Part shown: positions 52,212 to 60,437 of the stretch, in pieces
Layout of the letters: each line of letters begins with the position of its first letter
How positions within the stretch are numbered: position 1 is the stretch's first letter
Assembly (NCBI GenBank): GCA_965227905.1
Contig: OZ245780.1
Location: 3,906,001 to 3,970,000, forward strand
DNA from: CBDDHT01 sp965227905
Lineage (GTDB): Bacteria; Pseudomonadota; Alphaproteobacteria; Rhizobiales; Methyloligellaceae
Direction: 5' to 3'
DNA length: 64,000 nt
Notes under the pieces: model-generated
Told to the model about the DNA's origin: nothing
Seen by the model: only the letters and a program-made list of their open reading frames with translations
The model's database searches: none
Program-made: the position numbers and the translations under genes

Positions 52212-52956
52212 TGCCGCGCTTTAGATTGCCCCAGAACGCTTCGATGGTGTTCGTGTGAACCGGGCCGCGCACATATTCGCCTTTGCGGTGGTTGACCGTT
52301 CCGTGGCGGTATCCTGCATCTTTGAGATCGCCAAACGCTTTCGCTTCGTCAGTAGCGACACGCGAGCCCGGTTTTACCCATTTAGCGACCTTGGGAAAAA
52401 CAGTGAAGGCGCGGCGGTTTGGGATGACGCGGGTTAGAATATCGCCGCCCTGTCGCTCTGCCATTCCGAGCACGATAGCTTTGTCGTCATGGCCTTTTTT
52501 GTCCTTGCCGCCGACGAACGCTTTGTCGATCTCGACAGCCGGGTAGCCGGGGCCGTCGCCACCTAAAGGCGCGTCTCCGTCAACGTAGCCCATGTACTTC
52601 CGAATTTCATGGCCCATCCGCCATGCCGTCTTGTACGTCACGCCGGTTTGCCTCTGGATTTCCTTGGCGCTCACGCCGTTACGTGACGCACTGAACAGAA
52701 ACATCACATAGAACCACGTTTTTAGGCTTGTACGGGACTTCTCGAAAGGGGTTCCAACCGTCGCGAAAATTTGGTTGCCGCAATGCTCGCACTCATGGCA
52801 GCGGCGTTTCTTCACGCGGTAATACTTCGCCTTCTTATCGCACTTAGGGCACTGGAAGCCATCGCCATAGCGCACACGAAAGATGTGCTCCAGGCAGGCG
52901 TCATCATCTGGAAATTGAGAATCGAATTCGCGGATCGTCATAGGTTTCTTTGCCAT
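52033..52956 (-). CDS. IS1595-family (ISXO2-like) transposase 2
   Basis: The 307-residue protein has the zinc ribbon (FQCPKCDKKAKYYRVKKRRCHECEHCGNQIFATVGTPFEKSRTSL) and the core residues: first Asp in VEIDKAFVGGKDKKGHDDK, second in GSRVATDEAKAFGDL, and HTNTIEAFWGNLKRG. Start is MAKKPMTIREF at 52956. It is clearly homologous to transposase 1 but has a longer C-terminus. It appears intact. Confidence 0.93.
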   Translation of the reverse strand: MAKKPMTIREFDSQFPDDDACLEHIFRVRYGDGFQCPKCDKKAKYYRVKKRRCHECEHCGNQIFATVGTPFEKSRTSLKTWFYVMFLFSASRNGVSAKEIQRQTGVTYKTAWRMGHEIRKYMGYVDGDAPLGGDGPGYPAVEIDKAFVGGKDKKGHDDKAIVLGMAERQGGDILTRVIPNRRAFTVFPKVAKWVKPGSRVATDEAKAFGDLKDAGYRHGTVNHRKGEYVRGPVHTNTIEAFWGNLKRGINGTYVSVSKRHLQKYLWEFEYRHNLRRSPHVMFDLLLLAFPRAVYPSPSRQEDDQSVA

Positions 52957-52976
52957 GACCTATATATGGCGATTCG

Positions 52977-54089
52977 CTATACATGTTTCAAGGGGATACA
53001 CGCGAACAACACAGAACGTGGCATGTCGGCGCGTGCATCCGCCAGCAAGGTGTCGGCAGAATCGCCATGTTCCGCTTCAAGAGGGTCTTCCTCGACGCTC
53101 GAGGCGTCGTAATGAGCCCGCCAGCTCTGAATAAGTGCCTGGCTTTCATCCGTTTCTGCCTGGCAGGCGAGTTGCCGCAAAGCGATGCGGACACCGGTTC
53201 TCCGCAAGCGCGTATCGGCTATATCGATCGCATCCGGGCTGCTGCCGGAGTTGATGGCGTCACGGACGTGCATCTTCGTTTTCACATAATCCGGCGCACC
53301 CCAGAGCTCCAGATCGTGCTCGAATGCCTGATGCAGTCCAGCGTCATAAGGCTTGTCTTCTCCAAGCCCCGTGGCAACGGGACTGTCCGGATAGACCCAG
53401 GCGCAAGGGACATGGCCTTCCGGCACAGGTGTGTTGGATGAATGCGTACGCCCCGCCGCCAGCAGTTTGGGCAGGACATGCGTATGCGGCCCTGCAGGCG
53501 ACACGCCTCCGGTCGCCGGTCCCCCGATCGGCTGATAGACCTCGACGCGTCCGAGGCGGGTCAGCGCGACACGATGTGGATGAAGCTCCAGGACACCGGC
53601 CATAGCTGAACAAGCCGGATCGAAGATCGACTGCCCCTCGGCAGCGCGAAGAGTTGAAAGTAAGACCGGGTCCGATGTCCGCACACAGAAGTCGACCTGC
53701 CGGCATGCCGGCCCGAGCACGCTGAGCCCCATATCGAACAGGACGGCCTCGCGGTCTTTATCTCGGATGGCGTCGGTATCGGGACCGAGTTCTGTCACGA
53801 CCTGTCTTTGCGACATGAGCGCCTCGTCTTCCGGCAGACACAGCGCAATCCCATGACTCCATCGTCGTGGATTGGCGGATAGCATCTCATAGGCGAGCGC
53901 ACTCGCATCTTCTGGGAGCATCAACCGAATGGCGCCTTTGGCTGTTGCCAATGTCGTGCTCGCATCGCCGCCGGAGAGTGTTCTTTCCTCAGCCTCGCGA
54001 TGGAACTCTGCAAGAGCGCCGAACGTTCCCATGCCCCAACTCGTGCCGGCATCGCTCAGACGGCGTGTCATTTCAGTGCGCAGGTCCAT
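52977..54089 (-). CDS. DUF6925 family protein with 3' end rewritten by insertion
   Basis: The 370-residue protein (MDLRTEMTRRLSDAGTSWGMGTFGALAEFHREAEE...) matches the DUF6925 pattern by recall: KGAIRLMLPEDASALAYEMLS, RRWSHGIALCLP, the GPHTHVLPKLLAAGRTHSSNTPVPEGHVPCAWVYPDSP stretch. No function is known. The start at 54089 has GGAGG five bases upstream. It overlaps the btuD remnant by 17 bp, so it belongs to the B12 operon. The last codons are read from the element-2 terminal repeat; removing the elements gives a normal end a few residues later. Confidence 0.75.
   Translation of the reverse strand: MDLRTEMTRRLSDAGTSWGMGTFGALAEFHREAEERTLSGGDASTTLATAKGAIRLMLPEDASALAYEMLSANPRRWSHGIALCLPEDEALMSQRQVVTELGPDTDAIRDKDREAVLFDMGLSVLGPACRQVDFCVRTSDPVLLSTLRAAEGQSIFDPACSAMAGVLELHPHRVALTRLGRVEVYQPIGGPATGGVSPAGPHTHVLPKLLAAGRTHSSNTPVPEGHVPCAWVYPDSPVATGLGEDKPYDAGLHQAFEHDLELWGAPDYVKTKMHVRDAINSGSSPDAIDIADTRLRRTGVRIALRQLACQAETDESQALIQSWRAHYDASSVEEDPLEAEHGDSADTLLADARADMPRSVLFACIPLKHV
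53005..53012. repeat. Target-site duplication AACAACAC (right copy)
   Basis: Third identical 8-bp copy, directly outside the right end of element 2 and within the 3' end of the DUF6925 gene. Confidence 0.85.
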
Positions 54090-54585
54090 CTTGTCCTCCA
54101 TGATCAATTCCAGATTTGTCGTCTTCGCAGACAGATTCAATGTCCGGTTTCATCCTTAGACTCGCGATTGGCACAACAAAGGGTATGTCCTCGACGGTGC
54201 CGAGATGCGCCGCCAGCCCGTAAACCGTTCCCAGCACATCGGCTGTGAGAACATCAGCTGGCGCTCCGGTGGCACGCACCTGCCCTTCCCGCATGATGAT
54301 CAATCGGTCGGCAAAACGAGCCGCGAGCGAGAGATCATGCAGAACCACAACCACGGCACGGCCTCGAGAAGCCAGACGCCTGAGGTGAGTGAAGAGTTCT
54401 AGCTGGTGAACGGCATCCAGACCGGCAACCGGTTCATCGGCCAACAGGATTGCCGGGTCCTGGGCCAACGATCGCGCAATGAGAACGCGCGCGCGCTCTC
54501 CGCCGGAGAGTTCCGTCACCGCGCGATCCGCAAATTGCACAATATCCATCGTCTCCAGTGCGGCGGCGACAATGCGCGGCCAAGC
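54073..54585 (-). pseudogene. btuD: 5'-truncated B12 ABC transporter ATPase (BtuD type)
   Basis: Only the C-terminal ~170 residues remain: IVAAALETMDIVQFADRAVTELSGGERARVLIARSLAQDPAILLADEPVAGLDAVHQLE...VVVVLHDLSLAARFADRL. The signature motif, Walker B and H-loop are present, but the Walker A P-loop and ~90-100 N-terminal residues of a ~255-270-residue ATPase are missing. The first in-frame ATG (54549) is internal to the family. The sequence upstream of about 54585 belongs to btuC, so a deletion joined the two genes. The fragment cannot hydrolyse ATP. Confidence 0.85.
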
Positions 54586-55256
54586 AACAAAAGCATGATG
54601 ATACCTGGAACGATCATTGGCGCTGCCAAATGGACATGGACCATGCTGCGGTCGGCGAGAGAGCCGAGCATCCAGAAAACGATCTCTAGTGCAGCGAAGG
54701 GATTTGAAGAGAGATTCAGGGCAAGGGACATGAGAGCCCCGGCGAACGAGGTCACGGCGACGCCTGCGAGTATGAGCGTCAACGGTCCGCCTTTTACGCC
54801 GGCCAATGCGTGGACCAGCAGCACGGCCGCGAAGGCACCAACAATACCGCCGAGCGGGAGGGCCAATGCAAAGGCCGACGTCAGCCCGATATTGATCGTC
54901 ACGACGGCTCCAAGGGCGGCACCTGCCGAAACACCGATAAGACCGGGCTCGGCAAGTGGATTGCGCAAATAGCCCTGCAATGCAGCGCCGGAAAGCCCGA
55001 GCGCCGCGCCGATCAACAGCCCAAGTATCGCCCTCGGCAGCCGGATCTCGCGCATGATGAGGACAGCGGCTTCCGTTTCCTTTTGCGTGCCCAGGAACAG
55101 CGCATGGAGGAATGTGTCGAATCCAATCGCCGCCGGACCGACGGACAGGGATGCAGCAAAGGACAGACAGAGGAGAACCAACAGGGAAAACAGCAGCCGT
55201 CCATAGGCTCGGTCACTACGCGACAAGCGCTCTGCTAGTATCGCGGTGTCGCTCAT
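54516..55256 (-). pseudogene. btuC: 3'-truncated B12 ABC transporter permease (BtuC type)
   Basis: The 246-residue fragment begins MSDTAILAERLSRSDRAYG and shows the BtuC/FecCD features (REIRLPRAILGLLIGAALGLSGAALQGYLRNPLAEPGLIGVSAGAALGAV...VFWMLGSLADRS). After LLLLGRALS (about 54580) the frame runs into out-of-frame btuD sequence and ends. A full permease is about 320-350 residues, so roughly 75-100 C-terminal residues, including the last transmembrane helices, are lost. The start overlaps the btuF stop (ATGA), the normal operon arrangement. Confidence 0.85.
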
Positions 55257-56116
55257 GGCCGGTTCGCCTTTGCGGCAATACGCCCATGCGCTCCGACCAG
55301 ACGTTCGACGGCCTGGAGCGTGTGGGGTGTTCCGCAAATCGTCAGTTTGTCGGGCACAACAACATGGGCCACGCGCTCCAGCATTGTCTTGAACGCCGGA
55401 TGCTTCAAATTCTCTGCCGTAACAGTCTGGTATTGCGCACGCGAGCGCCCCAGCACGACCAAATCCGGATTTCTGGTAATCAGATGCTCGAGCGCCAAAC
55501 GTGCGGTTCCGCGCAATCCCATATCGGATGCAAGGTTGCGAAACCCGGCTGCACGGATAATGTCGTCCACCAGCGTTGCGCTGCCAGAGGTATAATTGCT
55601 GGCATAATAGGCGGCAGCGACCGGTCGGACCTTCGGCAAGGTGCGTGCATAAACAGCCAGGCTTTGATCGAATCTGTCGATCAGAGCGCGCCCCTTCTCC
55701 TCCTCTCCGACGGCCCTTGCAATCGCCGCAACATTCTTGCGGATTTCGTCGAAGCTATAGGCAGGTGCGACCTCCAGCACCCGATAACCCAGCCGCTCCA
55801 GAAGCGCGATCGTCGGTCGTGTCGTAAAGGTCCCGGCAATGACAAGATCCGGTTTCAAGGTCAGGATCTCCTCGGCAAGCCCGGAGGTGACGGTCAGGCT
55901 CTGCGCCTGATGCGCCATCACAGACATATTCGCATCGAGGCTGAGGCGACTGATCGCAGCAATGCGGTCCGGCGGGACCAGCATCATGACGATCTGATCC
56001 GTGCAGAGATTGAGCGACACGATCCTTTGAGGCTTCACCCGGTCGTCCGCCACACCGATGGCGGAGGAGACCGGGAGAAGGATCAGAGCAAACAGCATGG
56101 CCACCATGTGCCGCAT
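55253..56116 (-). CDS. btuF: B12 ABC transporter substrate-binding protein (BtuF type)
   Basis: The ~287-residue protein has an N-terminal signal (MRHMVAMLFALILLPVSSAIGVA) and the class III binding-protein fold of BtuF: RIVSLNLCTDQIVMMLVPPDRIAAISRLS, EEILTLKPDLVIAG, RLGYRVLEVAPAYSFDEIRKNV. Cobalamin specificity is inferred from the riboswitch and btuB. I prefer the ATG at 56116 (AGG seven bases upstream); an ATG at 56134 overlaps the btuB stop (ATGA). Confidence 0.85.
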   Translation of the reverse strand: MRHMVAMLFALILLPVSSAIGVADDRVKPQRIVSLNLCTDQIVMMLVPPDRIAAISRLSLDANMSVMAHQAQSLTVTSGLAEEILTLKPDLVIAGTFTTRPTIALLERLGYRVLEVAPAYSFDEIRKNVAAIARAVGEEEKGRALIDRFDQSLAVYARTLPKVRPVAAAYYASNYTSGSATLVDDIIRAAGFRNLASDMGLRGTARLALEHLITRNPDLVVLGRSRAQYQTVTAENLKHPAFKTMLERVAHVVVPDKLTICGTPHTLQAVERLVGAHGRIAAKANRP

Positions 56117-56130
56117 CGAACACCTCACTC

Positions 56131-58179
56131 TCATTTCACCGGTTCGTCACCAGCAGGCACAGCGTCGCCGCCGAATGTGAGCCGCAATCCGGCATAGGCT
56201 GCGATATCTGCTGTATTGAAGCCGAACACCTCCTCATAGTCCTCGTTGAAGAGATTCTCGACACGCCCGAACACACGGACATTCGGGTCGATATCATAGT
56301 GGACGGCCACATTGGCCAGGACGTAATCATCCAATGTCAGGGTCGAGGAACGGAAGGTGAAGGCATCGAACACACGATCCTGCATCTCGCCATTGTAGAC
56401 GACGCCAAAGTTGAGCAGCCCACGCCCGCCGCCGAATTTGTATGCCGCATTGATCGAACCTGAATGGGTTGGCCGGCGCACTTCCTGTATACCGCCGGGC
56501 TCTTCGGCGCGCAGGAACGTATAGGACCCGACCACTTCAAGTTCCGTCAGAGGCCGAACCGTCGCCGATACTTCGATACCTTTTCGCGTGCTCTCTCCCG
56601 TCAGATTCTGAGATGTGCTTAAGAAGGTTCCGGGAACTGGCGCTGAAGCAATCTCGTTGGTCAAATTCTGATCGAAATAAGTGACGTCGACGACAAGCCT
56701 GTCCTGGAACAGGCTCTGTTCGATACCAGCATCCCATCCTTCCGACTCTTCGGGCAGCAATGTTGGATTCGGCAGAAAGGATCCGGGGACAAATCCGAAC
56801 TGTTCGAACATCGAAGGAAAGACGACACCGGTTCCGTAACTTGCATGCAACCGGCTTCCCGTACGTTCGATCAAGCCCGCCACAGCGGCCTTGTAAGTGG
56901 TGAAATCATCGAAAACACTCGAGTCGTCATGCCTGACAGACCCATCGAAAAAGAGTTTACGGGCGAACTCGCCGCGATACTCGAAGACATAGGAGTCTTT
57001 TTCACGCGAGCGCCGAATATTGTCCGATGAAGGCGTAAAGAACTCGACTTCGCTCTCGGTAAGCCCCGTAAAGACATGTTTGGAATCTGCCAGGCCCGGA
57101 GTCGGGAGGTTGATGGTCGAAAGAACGCCGACCCGGCCTCGCTCACTCAGATTGAAAGAATTGCCGAAGACCGGATTCTTGCTGCTTTGGTCCGTTTCGT
57201 GACTGTTGCCATAGAGCTTGGTCGTCCACCGACCATCCAGCAGGTTGAACTTCGCGGCTCCGCTATAGGTTGTGAGGTTGGTTTCCGACAATGCACCAAT
57301 CTGATCCGTCGCCACCGCGAGATCGCCTGCGACGGCGCCGGGCGCGGCTCCGAAACCGTCCGTGTCGGTCTTATTTCCCGTGTGTCGGATAAAGCCTTCA
57401 ACGCTCAATCTCTTAGTGAGCTTGAGCCCGCCCTTGGCATGAACAGAGCCGATATGGGCACCATCGTCCTCGTTGCCATCGTCGGCAATATTGAATCCGT
57501 TCGTCTGGCGTCCGACAAGGCTCAAAGCCCCATGAGCACGTTCTCCGCCGCCTTTGAGGCTGAGAGCGAGCGCGCCCGTTTCAAATCCGCCGCCTTCCAT
57601 GAGGACGCGGGCCTGTGCCGGCCCCTTTCCGCTATGCGTGACGATGTTGATGACGCCAGCGAGCGCATTCGAGCCATAGATGCCGCTTTGGGGACCGCGG
57701 ACCACCTCCAGTCGCTCGATGTCGTCGGCAAGCAAGCTCGCGAAATCGAATTCACCATTGGTGGTATCGTTGACAGGAACACCATCGATCAAGACGAGAA
57801 CATGATTGCCTTCTGCGCCACGCAAACGGACCTGCGTCAGACTGCCGAAAGATCCGGATCGGCTCACCGATACACCGGGGACAGTGCGCAACGCATCGGC
57901 CGCATGACGGACCTGCCGTTCTTGAAGCTGCTTACCCGTCACCACACTGACCGCACTTCCAACGGTCTTCGCTTCAACGGGCTCTTGCGACAAGGTTGCG
58001 CCCTCGACGACAATCGGCGCCAGGCTGGTTTCGCCGGACGTCTGCGCGGCGGCTACCTGGCTCATCACCGAGCCACCAGCCAAAAGCATAGCCACGAAAA
58101 CTGCTTTGCGCCCGCGAGCAGTGGCTCTGCTCTCAAAGGTCTCCAGACAGTCTCTTTCGTTCGTCGTCGCGATACGCAT
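56131..58179 (-). CDS. btuB: TonB-dependent vitamin B12 receptor (BtuB type)
   Basis: The ~682-residue outer-membrane receptor begins MRIATTNERDCLETF and has a signal-like segment (AVFVAMLLAGGSVMSQVAAAQ). The plug domain follows (APIVVEGA...TGKQLQERQVRHAADALRTVPGVSVSRSGSFGSLTQVRLRGAEGNHVLVLIDGVPVNDTTNGEFDFASL..DIERLEVVRGPQSGIYGSNALAGVINIVT), then a beta-barrel. The usual C-terminal Phe of the barrel is followed by about 13 extra residues. I start it at 58179; the frame runs to 58290. A cobalamin riboswitch lies upstream. Confidence 0.9.
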   Translation of the reverse strand: MRIATTNERDCLETFESRATARGRKAVFVAMLLAGGSVMSQVAAAQTSGETSLAPIVVEGATLSQEPVEAKTVGSAVSVVTGKQLQERQVRHAADALRTVPGVSVSRSGSFGSLTQVRLRGAEGNHVLVLIDGVPVNDTTNGEFDFASLLADDIERLEVVRGPQSGIYGSNALAGVINIVTHSGKGPAQARVLMEGGGFETGALALSLKGGGERAHGALSLVGRQTNGFNIADDGNEDDGAHIGSVHAKGGLKLTKRLSVEGFIRHTGNKTDTDGFGAAPGAVAGDLAVATDQIGALSETNLTTYSGAAKFNLLDGRWTTKLYGNSHETDQSSKNPVFGNSFNLSERGRVGVLSTINLPTPGLADSKHVFTGLTESEVEFFTPSSDNIRRSREKDSYVFEYRGEFARKLFFDGSVRHDDSSVFDDFTTYKAAVAGLIERTGSRLHASYGTGVVFPSMFEQFGFVPGSFLPNPTLLPEESEGWDAGIEQSLFQDRLVVDVTYFDQNLTNEIASAPVPGTFLSTSQNLTGESTRKGIEVSATVRPLTELEVVGSYTFLRAEEPGGIQEVRRPTHSGSINAAYKFGGGRGLLNFGVVYNGEMQDRVFDAFTFRSSTLTLDDYVLANVAVHYDIDPNVRVFGRVENLFNEDYEEVFGFNTADIAAYAGLRLTFGGDAVPAGDEPVK

Positions 58180-58412
58180 AATTGTCTCCAACAGCAGAAT
58201 GACTGATCTGCGCGTGGAGCCAGACGGATTGCTCGATTGGGATTGCGAGACGTAGCAGGACGCCTGTGCGCGACCGTAAAGGCGGCGCACCTATGGACAT
58301 GGATATTTTGCTGTTCGACCTGCACATACCGTTCGTAGCTCCAAGCACATCTTGAGCTGTCGCCACGACGGTTCTCCGCACCCATGAGCGCCTCGCACAC
58401 AGGATGGACGAC

Positions 58413-58618
58413 GTGCGCTGGCAGGTCTCCTGGCTCACGGTTCAAACACCTCGCTCCAACCTTCCCGGCACATTCGTCTATGCGTGCCAGTGGCAATATT
58501 TGGAGCGGGCTCGCCGCTTACAGTTGCGAGGGCAGCCATGGATTTAAGATCGCGAAATCTCGCACCATGTTCCCTTTTGACTGCTCGAGATATTCACCCG
58601 ATGCAGTACCAGCGCACC
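58413..58618 (-). promoter_or_regulatory. Cobalamin riboswitch
   Basis: On the minus strand the B12 box reads GAGCCAGGAGACCTGCCAG (58418-58436), a near-perfect match. The closing stem is a perfect 9 bp, GTGCGCTGG (58609-58617) paired with CCAGCGCAC (58413-58421). Between them lie GGGAACATGGTGCGAG, CCCTCGCAACTGTA and GCCACTG...GGGAAGG, the conserved core of the class. It controls btuB and the downstream btu genes, shutting them off when cobalamin is plentiful. Confidence 0.95.
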
Positions 58619-58698
58619 TTTAGGGAAAGGGAAGTCAGGCAGCAGGTCAAGCTGCAAACTGTCCACTTCATATATTTACAATCTCTGTTGCAACATTG

Positions 58699-59409
58699 TT
58701 ACATGTCTGCTGTTGAAGTGTCCTGCCGATCGGTCTCTTTCAGCCACGTCTCGACACCAACGCCAACAACTACGCGTACGGCCTGACCGAGAGCCTCACC
58801 CAACGGTGTATGCAGTCCGGCATAGGCATAGGTACCGCTGCCACGTGGCGCAGCCACCGCAATACAATCGGTACCGGTCCCGGTCGCGATCCCGGTTCCG
58901 CAATCGTGTTCCCCTTCCAGTACGGCGACCGTCCGGGCCTCCGCTACGATTGAGATCGCTTCAACCATCGCCGCCTCGGTCAGCGGCACGGACGTCTTCA
59001 CAAGCACATTGATCGTTCCGATCTGATCGATTCCTGACCTGCGCCGACCGATCCGTTCCGCATTAGAAAGACCGACCGTAGCAACACATTCCACCGAAAC
59101 CGCTTCGACCGCCACCCTTGCTGCATCATGCCGGATGATCTCGCAAGATGTCATCATCGCGACCGTGTCTGATAAGCCGTCGCGTTTCAGTTCACTCATC
59201 AGCCACTGCTTCGGATCGAGTTCTCGCGGCAGGTCTGCATTGCGCACCTGCCGCCACACAACCTGTCGTGTCGATGTGAAACCCGGACGATTCAATGACC
59301 AACTCAGAACGTCATGAGTGCAACCAAGATCGGCTACGAGCCACGGCTCACACAGTCTAAGCGAGAGATCTCGCAAAGGAGACATGGAAGGACGTTCGAG
59401 ATTACTCAT
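58699..59409 (-). CDS. cbiZ: Adenosylcobinamide amidohydrolase (CbiZ type)
   Basis: The ~236-residue protein has CbiZ-like features: LRLCEPWLVADLGCTHDVLSWSLNRPGFTSTRQVVWRQVRNADL, TVAMMTSCEIIRHDAARV, ATVGLSNAERIG and a Gly-rich TGIATGTGTDCIAVAAPRGSGTYAYAGLHTPLGEALG. CbiZ trims adenosylcobinamide or pseudo-cobalamin side chains for salvage into B12. It lies upstream of the riboswitch on the same strand. Start 59409 is uncertain (ATG at 59388 also possible). Confidence 0.85.
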   Translation of the reverse strand: MSNLERPSMSPLRDLSLRLCEPWLVADLGCTHDVLSWSLNRPGFTSTRQVVWRQVRNADLPRELDPKQWLMSELKRDGLSDTVAMMTSCEIIRHDAARVAVEAVSVECVATVGLSNAERIGRRRSGIDQIGTINVLVKTSVPLTEAAMVEAISIVAEARTVAVLEGEHDCGTGIATGTGTDCIAVAAPRGSGTYAYAGLHTPLGEALGQAVRVVVGVGVETWLKETDRQDTSTADM

Positions 59410-59504
59410 CGTCGACTGGCGTTTGTGAAGCAGGACAACTGACGGCACGAAATGGAAGGGGAACAGATTTTACCGGCTGTATGCACGCGGCACGCTGCGT
59501 CATA

Positions 59505-60437
59505 TCAGCCGGCAAGCGATCCGCTCGAAACAGGACGCCGATAGGGTCCGAAGAGACAGGCAAGACCAAGGATCAGGCCCGAGACGGTTGCGATCATCCC
59601 GGCTGCACTGACGGCATGCTCGCTGCCAAACCACAGAGGACCGTAGCCCGCAAACACATAGCCGAGGATCGCGGAAAGCGCCGCGAACAGCACGCTCCAT
59701 AGAACCTGCGCCTCGAGGCGGTTCGTCATCAGTCGTGCGGCAGCCGGCGGGCAGATGAACATCGCGATAACAATGATAGACCCAACCGCATCGAAGGCCG
59801 CAACGGCGGCAATCGCTGCCACGACGACGAGTGCGAAACTTAGAACACCGGTCCGAATTCCAACCGTGCTGGCAAAACCTTCGTCGAATGTTGAGAGCTT
59901 CAGCGGGCGCCAGAACACAAGCGTGAATGCGGTCACCAGGACGGCGACGGTCGCCATTCGGCCAAGCTCCGGCGGCAACTCGGCCAACGCCACCGGATCG
60001 ATTAGCGAGCTCCAGTCGTCGGCACCAAGCCAGATCAGACTTTCCAGATTCCCGAACAGTGCATGCTCCACATCCAGATGGACGCCGCTTGTGTCGCTCT
60101 GTTCGAGCAGGAGCACGCCACCGGCAAAAAGCGACGTGAAGGTCACGCCCATGGCGGCGCCGGGCTCAATACGACCCAGCCGTTTGATCGCTTCGATCAA
60201 GACCACAGAGACGACCGCGGCGCCGGCGGCACCAATCATCATCGGCCAGGTCGAAATAACGCCCGTCACGAGAAACGCGACGACGATACCGGGCAGAACG
60301 ACATGACTGATCGCATCGCCGATCAATGCCTGCCGGCGAAGAATGAGGAAGTTGCCCGGCAGTGCGCATGCAATGGCGCCAAGGATGCCGATAAGCAAAG
60401 GCGTCAGACTGAGCTGGACGAATTCAGGTCCCATCAT
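59505..60437 (-). CDS. Metal ABC transporter permease (ABC-3 family)
   Basis: The 310-residue permease (MMGPEFVQLSLTPLLIGILGAIACALPGNFLILRRQALIGDAISHVVLPGIVVAFLV) is an ABC-3 family Mn/Zn/Fe permease. It also shows IEPGAAMGVTFTSLFAGGVLLLEQSD and LIVAMFICPPAAARL-type blocks. Its ATG overlaps the previous permease stop (ATGA). With the three upstream genes it forms a SitABCD/MntABCD-like importer with two permeases. Confidence 0.92.
   Translation of the reverse strand: MMGPEFVQLSLTPLLIGILGAIACALPGNFLILRRQALIGDAISHVVLPGIVVAFLVTGVISTWPMMIGAAGAAVVSVVLIEAIKRLGRIEPGAAMGVTFTSLFAGGVLLLEQSDTSGVHLDVEHALFGNLESLIWLGADDWSSLIDPVALAELPPELGRMATVAVLVTAFTLVFWRPLKLSTFDEGFASTVGIRTGVLSFALVVVAAIAAVAAFDAVGSIIVIAMFICPPAAARLMTNRLEAQVLWSVLFAALSAILGYVFAGYGPLWFGSEHAVSAAGMIATVSGLILGLACLFGPYRRPVSSGSLAG

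Larger units (their letters stand above)
50543..53004 (-). mobile_element. IS1595-family element 2 with passenger genes
   Basis: The element is 2462 bp. Ends at 50543-50567 and 52980-53004 are 25-bp inverted repeats matching at 19 of 25 bases, both ending CATGTA (element 1 ends TACGTA), so they pair with each other rather than with element 1. It carries, on the plus strand, a 299-residue gene, a membrane-protein gene and a small ORF, and on the minus strand a transposase. AACAACAC flanks both sides. Confidence 0.85.

Noticed and set aside
48044..53012. A prophage or integrative element reaching beyond the two elements
   Set aside because: The AT-rich part ends at the terminal repeats, there is no integrase, and the flanks read as a once continuous DUF6925-recA junction.
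54516..54600. A simple frameshift (one or two bases) between btuC and btuD
   Set aside because: Both proteins lack tens of residues at the joint, including the Walker A motif, so a deletion rather than a frameshift is needed.
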